This document shows, piece by piece, positions 1 through 8,410 of a stretch of DNA of 64,000 nt. The notes beneath the pieces are model-generated. The model did no database searches. It was not told the origin of the DNA and was given only the letters and a program-made list of their open reading frames with translations. The stretch covers positions 2,604,001 to 2,668,000 of the forward strand of contig NZ_CP152375.1 of NCBI RefSeq assembly GCF_051132615.1, in the 5' to 3' direction. This DNA comes from G051132615 sp051132615 (GTDB taxonomy: Bacteria; Pseudomonadota; Gammaproteobacteria; Burkholderiales; Neisseriaceae). Both the position numbers and the translations under genes were made by a program. Every line of letters begins with the position of its first letter. The first letter of the stretch is position 1.

Positions 1-1013
1 TTGTTTTTATGGTAAGGCATATCATATTCTAAACAGGTTTCTTGGACAATTTTTGACAATGAATAATAATGGATATGGCTAACCTTATGAAATAAATGAT
101 GTTCTACTTGTTGATTTAAACCTCCTGTGTAAAAGCGTACAAGAGGGTTTTCAATAGCAAAATTTGCAGTTGTTCTTAATTGATGTTCTGCCCAGTCATA
201 ACACATTTTATTTTGTTCATTTTCTTTTGGAAATTCTGTTAAATCAACTGTATGAGCTAATTGAAATACCAAAGATAAAATAAAGCCAAAGAAAAAATGA
301 ATACAGAAAAAATATAATAATACCAAGCTGATTGGATGAAAAAACATCGGTAATATTAAGGCATAACCAATATAGGCAATTTTTGTGAAGGTGAAATACG
401 GTAGCTCCCACCATTTACGTTTTTGTAACGGGGTATCCGAAATACGGTTGGTCACTAATTTATAAAAATCACTAAAAACGGCAAGAAATAGGGTTAATAA
501 ACTGTACAAAAAAGGGGCATAAATATGTTGAAAACGGTGCCAGGGGTGCCAAGTTTGGTGTGGTGAAAAACGCATTAATAGGCCCAGTTCAATATCATCA
601 TCTTTGCCCGTAATATTGGTATAGGTATGGTGTAACATATTGTGTTTTTGTTGCCAAAGTGTTTGGCTACTGCCCAATAAATCCATCGAGGCTCCTGCTA
701 ACCAGTTTACCCACTTTTTGCTGGAAAAACTGCCATGGGCACCATCATGCATGACATTGAACGCTACTAAAATCATGCCATTGGTGAGCATAAGGGCAAA
801 TAATATACCGCTGAGCCAAGTTTGGGCAAAAAAGACCAGACCTATATAGCCACCAATATATAGGCTAAAAGCAAAAAATGCTTTGAAATAAAGCCAACTG
901 TTACCAGTTTGTTTGACTTGGTTTTGATCAAAATAATCATTGATCCGTTTTTGTAAGACTTTAAAGAATTCTGTTCGAGGTGGAAATGATAAACGACGAG
1001 TAGGTTGAGGCAT
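1..1013 (-). CDS. Membrane fatty-acid desaturase, partial (3' end outside window)
   Basis: An integral-membrane di-iron desaturase that would introduce a double bond into acyl chains of lipids or acyl-CoA. I translated 337 residues before the window edge. All three histidine boxes are visible: HDGAH at residues 89-93, HNMLHH at 124-129 and QVEHH at 302-306. Hydrophobic stretches lie around residues 45-85, 165-185 and 212-250. The third box with Gln as its first residue is the form seen in the linoleoyl-CoA / front-end desaturase group (COG3239). No cytochrome b5 domain is fused at the N-terminus. The ATG at 1013 is preceded by GGAG at suitable spacing. Position of the introduced double bond cannot be told from sequence. 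Family sure; substrate unknown. Confidence 0.9.
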   Translation of the reverse strand, partial: MPQPTRRLSFPPRTEFFKVLQKRINDYFDQNQVKQTGNSWLYFKAFFAFSLYIGGYIGLVFFAQTWLSGILFALMLTNGMILVAFNVMHDGAHGSFSSKKWVNWLAGASMDLLGSSQTLWQQKHNMLHHTYTNITGKDDDIELGLLMRFSPHQTWHPWHRFQHIYAPFLYSLLTLFLAVFSDFYKLVTNRISDTPLQKRKWWELPYFTFTKIAYIGYALILPMFFHPISLVLLYFFCIHFFFGFILSLVFQLAHTVDLTEFPKENEQNKMCYDWAEHQLRTTANFAIENPLVRFYTGGLNQQVEHHLFHKVSHIHYYSLSKIVQETCLEYDMPYHKN

Positions 1014-1177
1014 GCGGACTCCAAAAATAAACCACTGATACCAATACAATATAAAATTTATAGTATCGGTTGATCTTAATTATATTGTGTTTGTTTTGGC
1101 TTGTGTAAAAATAAGGAAGATTTTTAGCTGGATTTACATTGTTTTACAAATGTTAAGGGCTAGTTTTTAAAGGTAAT

Positions 1178-1846
1178 TTAAAGAATCGTTGGTTTTTTAA
1201 GATATAGATCATCATCAAATGTTGTGACCCATTGTGGGGCAAAACAAACTAAAACAGCCGTGATTAAACCTGTTAAAAATGCTTCTCCCCAAGCGATAAA
1301 AAAGTAAACGGGTAAGGCTGTGCTTATTAAGAATTTCATTGGGTAGACATTAAATAGACCTAAAGTCAGCACAATGAGTAGAGCACAAGCGAGTAAACTG
1401 AGTGCGGCAGTAATAAAACCATTGCCTAAAATAAAAATAAAAATATGTTTGGGTAGGTATTTTTGTGCTGCTTTTAAGGATATAAGGGTAATACTGACAG
1501 CAGGTAAGGTCATGATGCAAAAATTTAAGCCAACTGACAGTAAATCAGCAGGTGTTAAAAATACTAAGGTATAGATAATACAGGCTAATGCCATAATCCA
1601 TAAAGTCAAAGACCAACCTAATGTAAGTGTCAGTAGCGTAACGCCTAAGAAATGATAGTTTAAGCCAATATTAACGCTTGCATGGAGCATCCAAGCCATG
1701 AGGATGCAAAATAAGGCGCAACCACTTCCTGAAAATAACTGTTTGTTCTGGATGATTTTTTTTAAAGTTAAACCCAATATACACAGCATGATAAACCATG
1801 CAGTGTATAGCACAACATCAGGAAATAAATGTTCAGGAAGATTCAT
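1178..1846 (-). CDS. CbiM-like (energy-coupling factor permease family) membrane protein
   Basis: A 222-residue protein made almost entirely of hydrophobic segments, about six or seven, ending in a short polar tail (QWVTTFDDDLYLKK). It resembles the betaproteobacterial proteins annotated as energy-coupling factor transporter permease, related to CbiM of cobalt uptake. The His-containing N-terminus that binds metal in true CbiM is not present, and no ATPase or CbiN/CbiQ partner lies nearby, so metal transport is only a family-level guess. I chose the ATG at 1846 (protein begins MNLPEHLFP, the usual family N-terminus). A longer frame reaches 1957 but would run into the divergent gene at 1931. 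A cobalamin adenosyltransferase lies about 30 kb away, too far to infer linkage. Confidence 0.65.
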   Translation of the reverse strand: MNLPEHLFPDVVLYTAWFIMLCILGLTLKKIIQNKQLFSGSGCALFCILMAWMLHASVNIGLNYHFLGVTLLTLTLGWSLTLWIMALACIIYTLVFLTPADLLSVGLNFCIMTLPAVSITLISLKAAQKYLPKHIFIFILGNGFITAALSLLACALLIVLTLGLFNVYPMKFLISTALPVYFFIAWGEAFLTGLITAVLVCFAPQWVTTFDDDLYLKKPTIL

Positions 1847-1930
1847 GAGCTTATGGTGTTTATTACTTTTGTTAATATAAAATACTATTTGTGGGTATTC
1901 TAAACATAATTGCTGAGGAGTGAAAGGGAA

Positions 1931-2176
1931 GTGGTTAACAATTTTAGTAATGAACAAAAAGCGTTAATGTTGACACAAAAGGGCGTGGGTGAAACGGTCA
2001 TCAAACGTTTAGAAGAAATAGGTATTTGTTCTTTTAAACAATTGGCCAATGAAGATGCTCAAGAGATTACGCAACAAATTGCTCAAATGCTAGGTGCAAC
2101 TTGTTGGGCAAATAGCCCACAAGCCAGAAAAGCCATTGAAATACTGATTGATTTAGCAAAACAGCATCAAAATTGA
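1931..2176 (+). CDS. Small helix-hairpin-helix domain protein
   Basis: A protein of about 81 residues with a helix-hairpin-helix signature (KGVGETVIKRLEEIG) near its N-terminus, followed by a helical region rich in Gln and Ala. Such short proteins occur in betaproteobacteria and resemble the HhH part of TfoX-C or Cdd1-like proteins; a nucleic-acid contact is likely but unproven. The start is uncertain: the frame opens with TTG at 1910, but GAGGAG at 1915-1920 fits the GTG at 1931 with ten-base spacing, so I chose that. It is divergent from the CbiM-like gene with about 85 bases between. No partner gene follows; the next gene starts about 320 bases on. Confidence 0.6.
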   Translation: MVNNFSNEQKALMLTQKGVGETVIKRLEEIGICSFKQLANEDAQEITQQIAQMLGATCWANSPQARKAIEILIDLAKQHQN

Positions 2177-2394
2177 TGCATTATATTACTTGGTGGACTT
2201 TGTGTAATGACAAATAAGTTCCTTTGAGAAATGAATAATCATACCCCCAACGTATTTGAGTCGTTCTGAACATCCTTTATAACCTCAAACTATCTTTTTA
2301 TTTTGCTTGACCTAAATAGATCATATTTTCATGATAAGTATGAGTCAGAGTGCTTTAAAATAGTTGCCTTTTTAAGGACAATTTCATAGGATAA

Positions 2395-2423
2395 TTGACG
2401 TTTTTGCGATTCTATTTTAAAGT
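2395..2423 (+). promoter_or_regulatory. Candidate promoter of the lut operon
   Basis: TTGACG at 2395-2400 (five of six matches to the -35 consensus), a 17-base spacer, and TAAAGT at 2418-2423 (four of six). It would start transcription near 2430, about 70 bases before lutA. Prediction by eye only. Confidence 0.4.
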
Positions 2424-2447
2424 AAATAAAAAAATTAATAAGAATCG
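2407..2447. promoter_or_regulatory. Inverted repeat bracketing the lut promoter -10
   Basis: CGATTCT at 2407-2413 and AGAATCG at 2441-2447 are exact complements; flanking T and A runs extend the match with one bulged base. The arms enclose the proposed -10 box, the layout of an operator. No regulator gene of the LldR or LutR type is in the window. Confidence 0.35.
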
Positions 2448-2499
2448 AAAAATAACAATAATCTTTCCTTCCATCAATTAAGATATAAGGTCTACAAGG

Positions 2500-3279
2500 A
2501 TGACACAAACTCAAGTCGCTCAGGAAATCAATCCTAAGCCTACGAATGTCTATTTTTTTGGTACATGTTTAATTGATCTGTTTTTACCTGAAGCAGGCAT
2601 GGATGCCATCACTTTATTGGAACAACAAGGTGTTCTGGTTCACTTTCCTCAAGAGCAAAGTTGTTGTGGGCAACCTGCTTTTTCATCTGGTCGATCGAAA
2701 GAAGCATTTGAGGTTGCCAAAAAGCAATTGAATTTATTTCCTAATGAGTGGCCTATTGTGGTGCCTTCTGGGTCATGTGGTGGCATGATGAAACTTCATT
2801 GGCCTAAATTGTTTTCAGGTACAGAATATGAGGCTAAAGCTAAAGAGCTGTCTGAAAGGGTGGTTGAATTTAGCCAGTTTTTATTGAACGTTTTAGATTA
2901 TCAACCTCAAGATAAGGGTGACCCCATTAAAGTGGCCGTGCACACAAGCTGTGCTGCCAGACGTGAGATGAATGTGCATACTTCAAGTTGGGCCTTGATT
3001 GATAGACTACAAAATGTCACAAGGGTTGTACATGATCATGAAAGTGAATGTTGTGGCTTTGGTGGTGTATTTTCTGTTAAACACCCAACAATTTCAGGTG
3101 CTATGGTAACGGATAAAGTCACCTCATTGTTAAATACGCAAGCGGATGAAATTGTCACCGCAGATGGTGGATGTTTATTGAATATTGGTGGCAAAATAGC
3201 CAAAGATTTACCCCCTGATATCCCGTCTCCTCAACATATTGCCAGCTTTTTGTTAAAAAGAACAGGAGGCAAAGCATGA
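2500..3279 (+). CDS. lutA: L-lactate dehydrogenase complex subunit LutA (YkgE/LldE)
   Basis: Fe-S cysteine-rich (CCG-domain) subunit of the LutABC complex that oxidises L-lactate to pyruvate and passes electrons to the respiratory chain. The 259-residue protein has the family opening YFFGTCLIDLFLPEAG near residue 18 and two CCG motifs, SCCGQPAFSSGR near residue 55 and ECCGFGGVFSVK near residue 188. Length is normal for LutA. AAGG at 2487-2490 sits nine bases before the ATG. The stop overlaps the next gene by four bases, so the whole cluster is probably one transcript from a promoter in the preceding gap. Confidence 0.93.
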   Translation: MTQTQVAQEINPKPTNVYFFGTCLIDLFLPEAGMDAITLLEQQGVLVHFPQEQSCCGQPAFSSGRSKEAFEVAKKQLNLFPNEWPIVVPSGSCGGMMKLHWPKLFSGTEYEAKAKELSERVVEFSQFLLNVLDYQPQDKGDPIKVAVHTSCAARREMNVHTSSWALIDRLQNVTRVVHDHESECCGFGGVFSVKHPTISGAMVTDKVTSLLNTQADEIVTADGGCLLNIGGKIAKDLPPDIPSPQHIASFLLKRTGGKA

Positions 3280-3980
3280 GTGATGCTCGAAGTTCTATTT
3301 TGGCAAAGTTAAATTCAGCACCAAAGCAAAATTTACCTGAACCACAAACAGAGGTTTTTTATCAAACTTATACACCAAAATGGGATGAGATTTCGCGCTT
3401 AAAACATTGGGCTTATGCCATGAGAGCAGTGAATACTCATATTGTATGGGTGCGTCAGGATAACTGGTCACAAATTTTATCAGATATGGTTTCCCAAAAA
3501 AGGTTGAATAATATTTTATTGCCTTTACAAACAAGCCATGGGCAATTGGCTCAGGCTGATTTACAAAAACAATGTCCTGATGTTCAACTATTGTCTTATG
3601 AAAAGCCTATTGACGAATGGAAAGAACAATTATTTAGAAAGGTCAATGCCAGTTTGACCGACGTTCGTTGCGGGATTGCTCAAACAGGTACTTTATTACT
3701 TTGGCCTGATACCATGCAACCACGAACAATGAGTCTGGTTCCGCCTGTTCACTTTGCACTATTTGATACACAAAACTTATACAGCACTTTTTATGAAGCA
3801 ATGCACGCTTTGGATATGCAAAACGGCATGCCAACAAATGTTGTATTGGTCTCTGGGCCTTCAAAAACAGCCGATATTCAAATGACTTTAGCGTATGGGG
3901 CACATGGGCCAAGAGAGCTGATTGTACTGGCAATTGTGCCAGCACATATTAGTCTTGAAGATTTGGAGGGAACAGTGTAA
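3276..3980 (+). CDS. lutC: L-lactate dehydrogenase complex subunit LutC (YkgG/LldG)
   Basis: LUD-domain subunit of the L-lactate oxidising complex. The 234-residue protein shows the LUD landmarks GIAQTGTLLLWP, SLVPPVHFALF, SGPSKTADIQ and AHGPRELIV in the second half. It starts at ATG 3276 inside the lutA stop (ATGA overlap) and ends sharing one base with lutB (TAATG). In E. coli and Bacillus the order is A-B-C; here the small LUD gene comes second. That is an order change only: all three subunits look intact. Confidence 0.92.
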   Translation: MSDARSSILAKLNSAPKQNLPEPQTEVFYQTYTPKWDEISRLKHWAYAMRAVNTHIVWVRQDNWSQILSDMVSQKRLNNILLPLQTSHGQLAQADLQKQCPDVQLLSYEKPIDEWKEQLFRKVNASLTDVRCGIAQTGTLLLWPDTMQPRTMSLVPPVHFALFDTQNLYSTFYEAMHALDMQNGMPTNVVLVSGPSKTADIQMTLAYGAHGPRELIVLAIVPAHISLEDLEGTV

Positions 3981-5425
3981 TGAGTAATATGATTCATATA
4001 TACCCAGATTCCACCAACTTTAAAGATAATGCATACCATGCTGTTCATGATCGCCATTTGCGCCAAAGTTTACGCACGGCTATGGATGACTTAACCAAAA
4101 AAAGAGCAGCCAGTTTTGCTAATGAGCAAGAGTTGCAGGATTTAAGGGCTTTAGGTGAACAAATTCGTCAATACTCTTTGGCAAAATTACCTCAGCTATT
4201 GGTTCAGTTAGAGGAAAAACTGACTGAAAATGGGGTTAAAGTGCATTGGGCTGAAAATGCTCAACAGGCGTGTGCCATTATTCATCAGTTGATTACCGAT
4301 AAGCAGGGTAAGCTAATGGTTAAAGGTAAGTCTATGGTGAGTGAAGAAGTTGAGCTAAATCATTATCTTGCTGATCGTGGTATTGATGCTTTAGAAAGCG
4401 ATATGGGCGAATTTATTGTGCAAATGGCTCAAGAAAAACCAACTCATATTGTCGTGCCTGCTATTCATAAGACCAAACAACAAATTGCCAAGTTGTTTCA
4501 TGAAAATTTACCTGATGCGCCCTATACAGAAGATGTGGATGAGTTGATTTTAATGGGTAGAAATGCGTTAAGGGATAAATATCTAGAAGCAGACGTAGGT
4601 TTATCGGGTGTGAATTTTGCTGTAGCACAAACAGGTACTTTATGTTTGGTCGAGAATGAAGGTAATGGTCGTATGTGTACCACTGTGCCACCTATGCATA
4701 TTGCCATTACTGGCATTGAAAAAGTGGTTGAGAAGTTAAGTGATGTTTTACCTTTATATAGCTTATTACCACGTTCTGCATTAGGTCAAAATATCACCAC
4801 GTATTTTAATATGATTTCCAGTCCAAGGCAGGGTGGTGAAAAAGACGGTCCCCAAGAAGTTCATTTGGTTTTATTGGATAATGGTCGCTCCCAAGCATAT
4901 GCTGATACACAACTGAGAAAAACCTTACAATGCATTCGTTGTGGTGCATGTATGAATCATTGCCCTGTATATGCTCGTATTGGTGGCGCCGCTTATGGTA
5001 CAACGTACCCTGGCCCTATTGGTGAAATTATTTCTCCTCATTTGTTGGGCTTAGAGGCTACAAAGGATTTACCTACCGCATCTAGTTTATGTGGTGCATG
5101 TGCAGAAGTGTGTCCCGTAAAAATTCCGATACCTGAATTATTGATCCGATTAAGAGAAGAAGAGCAGCGCTCTCCTACAGAGGATGTTGTTCATCCATTA
5201 AAAGGGCAAGGAGCAGCACGTACATTAAGTGAAACACTTGCATGGCGTACTTTTACTGGTTTATTTGCAGGAGCGAAAGCTTATCGGGTTTTGGGTTTTA
5301 TGAGTGCTCATTTACGTGGCTTGACACCCAAATATCAAATGGGTTGGACAATAAATCATATTCCTTTAAAGCCAGCGCCTAAAACATTGCATCAGATGTT
5401 AAAAGAGAAAGAGAATAAACGATGA
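3980..5425 (+). CDS. lutB: L-lactate dehydrogenase complex Fe-S subunit LutB (YkgF/LldF)
   Basis: Iron-sulfur electron-transfer subunit of the LutABC complex. The 481-residue protein carries a LUD domain in its first 300 residues (AQTGTLCLVENEGNGRM and VPPMHIAITGIEK are visible) and then two ferredoxin-type clusters, CIRCGACMNHCPVY near residue 315 and CGACAEVCPVKIP near residue 374. Its length matches the family. The start shares a base with the lutC stop, and its own stop overlaps the downstream dehydrogenase by four bases, which points to translational coupling through the whole block. Confidence 0.93.
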   Translation: MSNMIHIYPDSTNFKDNAYHAVHDRHLRQSLRTAMDDLTKKRAASFANEQELQDLRALGEQIRQYSLAKLPQLLVQLEEKLTENGVKVHWAENAQQACAIIHQLITDKQGKLMVKGKSMVSEEVELNHYLADRGIDALESDMGEFIVQMAQEKPTHIVVPAIHKTKQQIAKLFHENLPDAPYTEDVDELILMGRNALRDKYLEADVGLSGVNFAVAQTGTLCLVENEGNGRMCTTVPPMHIAITGIEKVVEKLSDVLPLYSLLPRSALGQNITTYFNMISSPRQGGEKDGPQEVHLVLLDNGRSQAYADTQLRKTLQCIRCGACMNHCPVYARIGGAAYGTTYPGPIGEIISPHLLGLEATKDLPTASSLCGACAEVCPVKIPIPELLIRLREEEQRSPTEDVVHPLKGQGAARTLSETLAWRTFTGLFAGAKAYRVLGFMSAHLRGLTPKYQMGWTINHIPLKPAPKTLHQMLKEKENKR

Positions 5426-8244
5426 TGGATATAAATGATATCAGTCCTGAACATATCGCGTTTAAGAACAGTTTAGTTGCCTATTTACCAGAAAAACAAA
5501 TCTATACTGATCCTTTAAGTCGTTATGCTTATGGTACTGACGCCAGTTTTTATCGCTATATTCCTCAGGTTGTGGTGCGTGCCCATAACGAAACGGAAGT
5601 GATGCAAATTATGCGTTTGGCGCAACAGCATAAAGTAGCTGTTACCTTTAGAGCATCTGGTACGTCTTTATCTGGGCAAACTTGCTCGGAGTCTGTGTTG
5701 GTTTTATTGGGTGATGGCTTTTTAGATGCCCAAATTCTGGATGATGGAAATAGAATTAAATTAAAACCAATGGTTATTGGTGCACATGCCAATCAACTTT
5801 TGGCTCCATTAGGCCGTAAAATTGGTCCAGATCCAGCATCAATCAATACTGCGAGAATAGGGGGGATCGCAGCCAATAACAGCAGTGGTATGTGTTGTGG
5901 TACAAAAGAAAACAGTTACCATACATTGTCTGCTATGAGGGTTATTTTACCAGATGTCACTATTTTAGATACCAGTGACGCACAAAGTATTGCATCATTT
6001 AAACAAACCCATGCGCTATTATTAAATCAGTTAAAGGCGTTATCTGAGCGTATTAAAAATAACCCTGAGTTGGAACAAAAAGTGCGTTACAAGTATCGCA
6101 TGAAAAATACGACAGGTTATGGCATCAATGCCTTAATTGATTTTGATGATCCAATTGATATGTTGATTCATTTGATGATTGGTTCTGAAGGTACCTTAGG
6201 TTTTATTAGTGAGGTTGTTTACAACACTGTATTTGATTATCCCCATAAAGCTTCTGCTCTAATCTTTTTTGATTCTCTAGATAAATGTTGTCGTGCCGTG
6301 ACAGCTTTACGTCAACGTGCAACAGTTGATGCAGTTGAACTGCTTGATGGTCCGAGTATTCGTTGTGTCGGGCAGGCAAAGCAAGGATTACCCGAATTTT
6401 TTTATTCAGACTGTAGTAATGATTCTGCGTGTTTATTAATTGAAACTAAAGCGCCAGATGACGAGACTTTAAACACGCAAATTGACTTGGTTAATCAAAT
6501 TGTCTCAGAGTTTGATTATAAAGAGCACAGTCAGTTTTCAAAAGATACTAAAGTGACTGATATGTATTGGAGTGTACGCAAAGGGCTTTTGCCTATTGTT
6601 GCGGGGGGGCGTCCTAAAGGCAGTAATGTATTAACTGAAGATGTGGTTTTTCCTATTGAATCTTTAGCTGATGGTGTGCGTACTTTAACACAAATGTTTC
6701 AGAAGCATGGTTATACTGAAGGTATGGTCATGGGGCATGCTTTAGAAGGTAATTTACATTTTGTGTTAACCCCGTCTGTTGAAACAACTGAAGAAATAGA
6801 GCGTTATAACACTTTTATGCAAGAGCTTGCTCATAAAGTTACGGTTCAATACAATGGTTCTTTAAAAGGAGAGCATGGTACAGGGCGCAATATTGCGCCG
6901 TTTGTCCGTGTGGAGTGGGGGGATGATGCTTATCAAATTATGTGTGATCTTAAAACGTTATTTGACCCAGACAATATACTTAACCCTGATGTGATTATCA
7001 GTTCAAATGAACGTTTACATTTACAATCATTTAAAAGCATGCCTGTTGCAGATGAATTGATTGATGATTGTATGGAATGTGGTTTTTGTGAGCCTGCTTG
7101 TCCCTCAGATGGCTTATCATTAACACCAAGACAAAGAATCACTGTTTATCGTCGTATGGCACAATTAAAACAAGCATCTGTAAGCAATGATGAATTGGCT
7201 TATTATGAAGAACATTTTTCTTATCAGGGGATTGATACTTGTGCTGCAACAGGGATGTGTGCAACACGTTGCCCTGTGAGTGTCAATACAGGCGCTTTAA
7301 TCAAAAAAATCAAGCCAAAAGCAAAATATAATCGCATTTTAGCATTTGCTGAAAATAATATCAGACTGATGAGTTCTTCTGCCAGATTAGGGGTTAGAGC
7401 CGTTCATTTGTTTGGTAATGAACGCGTGAATGGTTGGACTAAAAAATTACATAATCAGTTTAAATTTATCCCTATTGTGCCAGAAAATTTGCCTTATCCT
7501 GCCAGCAAAGCACCTATTCGTGATTATCATAGTGGTGCTGAACCAGTTGTTTATTTTATTTCTTGTGTGAATCGAACCTTAGCAGAAGAAAATATTAATC
7601 ATAGTTCTGTGGCGCAACATACAGTTAATTTATTCCATAAAACAGGCTTTAAACCTATTTTTCCAAATAATATGAATAGCTTATGCTGCGGCCAACCATT
7701 TGAATCTGCTGGCTCTAATGTGAATGCAGATAGGGCTACAGTTTCATTAAATCAGGCTTTGCTTGATGCTTCTGATGATGGTTTATATCCAATATATTTA
7801 GATAATGCACCATGTGCATTGCGTGTCAAAGAGGCGCAAGAAAAAGGCTTAATTGATCAACGTTTAAAAATTTATGATGCTGCCAGCTTTTTAGCACAAC
7901 AAGTGATGCCAAAGCTCAATATCTCTTATAAATTACCTGAGCTTGCTGTTCATATTCCTTGTTCTGCAAGCAAAATGGGGGTAAGAAAAGAGTTATTGGA
8001 TTTGGCAAATGCATGCGCAAATAAAGTCAATGTACCAGATATTGCTTGTTGTGGTTTTGCTGGCAGTAAAGGGTTTAGCTATCCTGAGCTTAATCAAAAT
8101 GGTTTACGTCATCTAAAAGAGGTGCTTCCTAAAAGTTGCCAACATGGTGTATCTATGAGTAAAACATGCCAGATTGGGTTAACAACCCATTCAGGCATGA
8201 ATTATCAGAGTATAGAAGCGCTGTTGGATCAATGTAGTCAATAA
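5422..8244 (+). CDS. dld: FAD / Fe-S D-lactate dehydrogenase, Dld-II type
   Basis: A 940-residue flavoprotein likely to oxidise D-lactate to pyruvate with quinone as acceptor. Order of parts: FAD-binding domain (GTSLSGQTCSE and GGIAANNSSGMCCGT visible, residues about 40-260), FAD-linked oxidase C-terminal domain to about 535, two 4Fe-4S motifs (MECGFCEPACPSDG near 548, ATGMCATRCPVSVNTG near 606), and a C-terminal cysteine-rich part with CCGQP near 754 and CCGFAG near 875. Architecture and company match Dld-II of Shewanella, which also sits with lldEFG (lutABC) and lldP. The related YdiJ group is longer. Two in-frame ATGs (5422, 5425) are possible; the first gives an ATGA overlap with lutB. 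Confidence 0.87.
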   Translation: MMDINDISPEHIAFKNSLVAYLPEKQIYTDPLSRYAYGTDASFYRYIPQVVVRAHNETEVMQIMRLAQQHKVAVTFRASGTSLSGQTCSESVLVLLGDGFLDAQILDDGNRIKLKPMVIGAHANQLLAPLGRKIGPDPASINTARIGGIAANNSSGMCCGTKENSYHTLSAMRVILPDVTILDTSDAQSIASFKQTHALLLNQLKALSERIKNNPELEQKVRYKYRMKNTTGYGINALIDFDDPIDMLIHLMIGSEGTLGFISEVVYNTVFDYPHKASALIFFDSLDKCCRAVTALRQRATVDAVELLDGPSIRCVGQAKQGLPEFFYSDCSNDSACLLIETKAPDDETLNTQIDLVNQIVSEFDYKEHSQFSKDTKVTDMYWSVRKGLLPIVAGGRPKGSNVLTEDVVFPIESLADGVRTLTQMFQKHGYTEGMVMGHALEGNLHFVLTPSVETTEEIERYNTFMQELAHKVTVQYNGSLKGEHGTGRNIAPFVRVEWGDDAYQIMCDLKTLFDPDNILNPDVIISSNERLHLQSFKSMPVADELIDDCMECGFCEPACPSDGLSLTPRQRITVYRRMAQLKQASVSNDELAYYEEHFSYQGIDTCAATGMCATRCPVSVNTGALIKKIKPKAKYNRILAFAENNIRLMSSSARLGVRAVHLFGNERVNGWTKKLHNQFKFIPIVPENLPYPASKAPIRDYHSGAEPVVYFISCVNRTLAEENINHSSVAQHTVNLFHKTGFKPIFPNNMNSLCCGQPFESAGSNVNADRATVSLNQALLDASDDGLYPIYLDNAPCALRVKEAQEKGLIDQRLKIYDAASFLAQQVMPKLNISYKLPELAVHIPCSASKMGVRKELLDLANACANKVNVPDIACCGFAGSKGFSYPELNQNGLRHLKEVLPKSCQHGVSMSKTCQIGLTTHSGMNYQSIEALLDQCSQ

Positions 8245-8301
8245 AAATAACCATATTAATTATAAATTAAATAAGAAAACGTAGCATTGTTGCTCATAAA
8301 T

Positions 8302-8336
8302 AGGCATACCAATTATCCCTACTATAAGGTATGCCT
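8302..8336. promoter_or_regulatory. Inverted repeat between dld and lldP
   Basis: AGGCATACC at 8302-8310 and GGTATGCCT at 8328-8336 are perfect nine-base arms around a 17-base loop. No T run follows, so it is not an ordinary terminator. It may be an operator for lldP, or an RNA hairpin separating the lut/dld message from the permease. Confidence 0.45.
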
Positions 8337-8356
8337 GCGTTGAGTGTGCAGTTTTT

Positions 8357-8372
8357 AAGCCATATTTGGCTT
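8357..8372. promoter_or_regulatory. Second dyad ahead of lldP
   Basis: AAGCCA, a four-base spacer TATT, then TGGCTT: a perfect 16-base dyad about 40 bases before the lldP start. It could be an operator half of the control region or a small leader hairpin. The function is not evident. Confidence 0.35.
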
Positions 8373-8410
8373 GAGTTGTTTGTTCATACACATCATCTAG
8401 GAGAAATTTA

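Larger units (their letters stand above)
2177..2499. other. Intergenic region ahead of the lactate cluster
   Basis: About 320 bases with no credible gene. I see no terminator with a convincing T run after the HhH gene. The right-hand part holds a candidate promoter and a dyad, listed separately. The rest is plain AT-rich sequence. Confidence 0.6.

Noticed and set aside
1047..1087. Inverted repeat CATAATAT-like (CAATATAA / TTATATTG) upstream of the desaturase
   Set aside because: Exact eight-base arms, but all A/T-rich with a 25-base gap in AT-rich sequence; chance is likely and no promoter context supports it.
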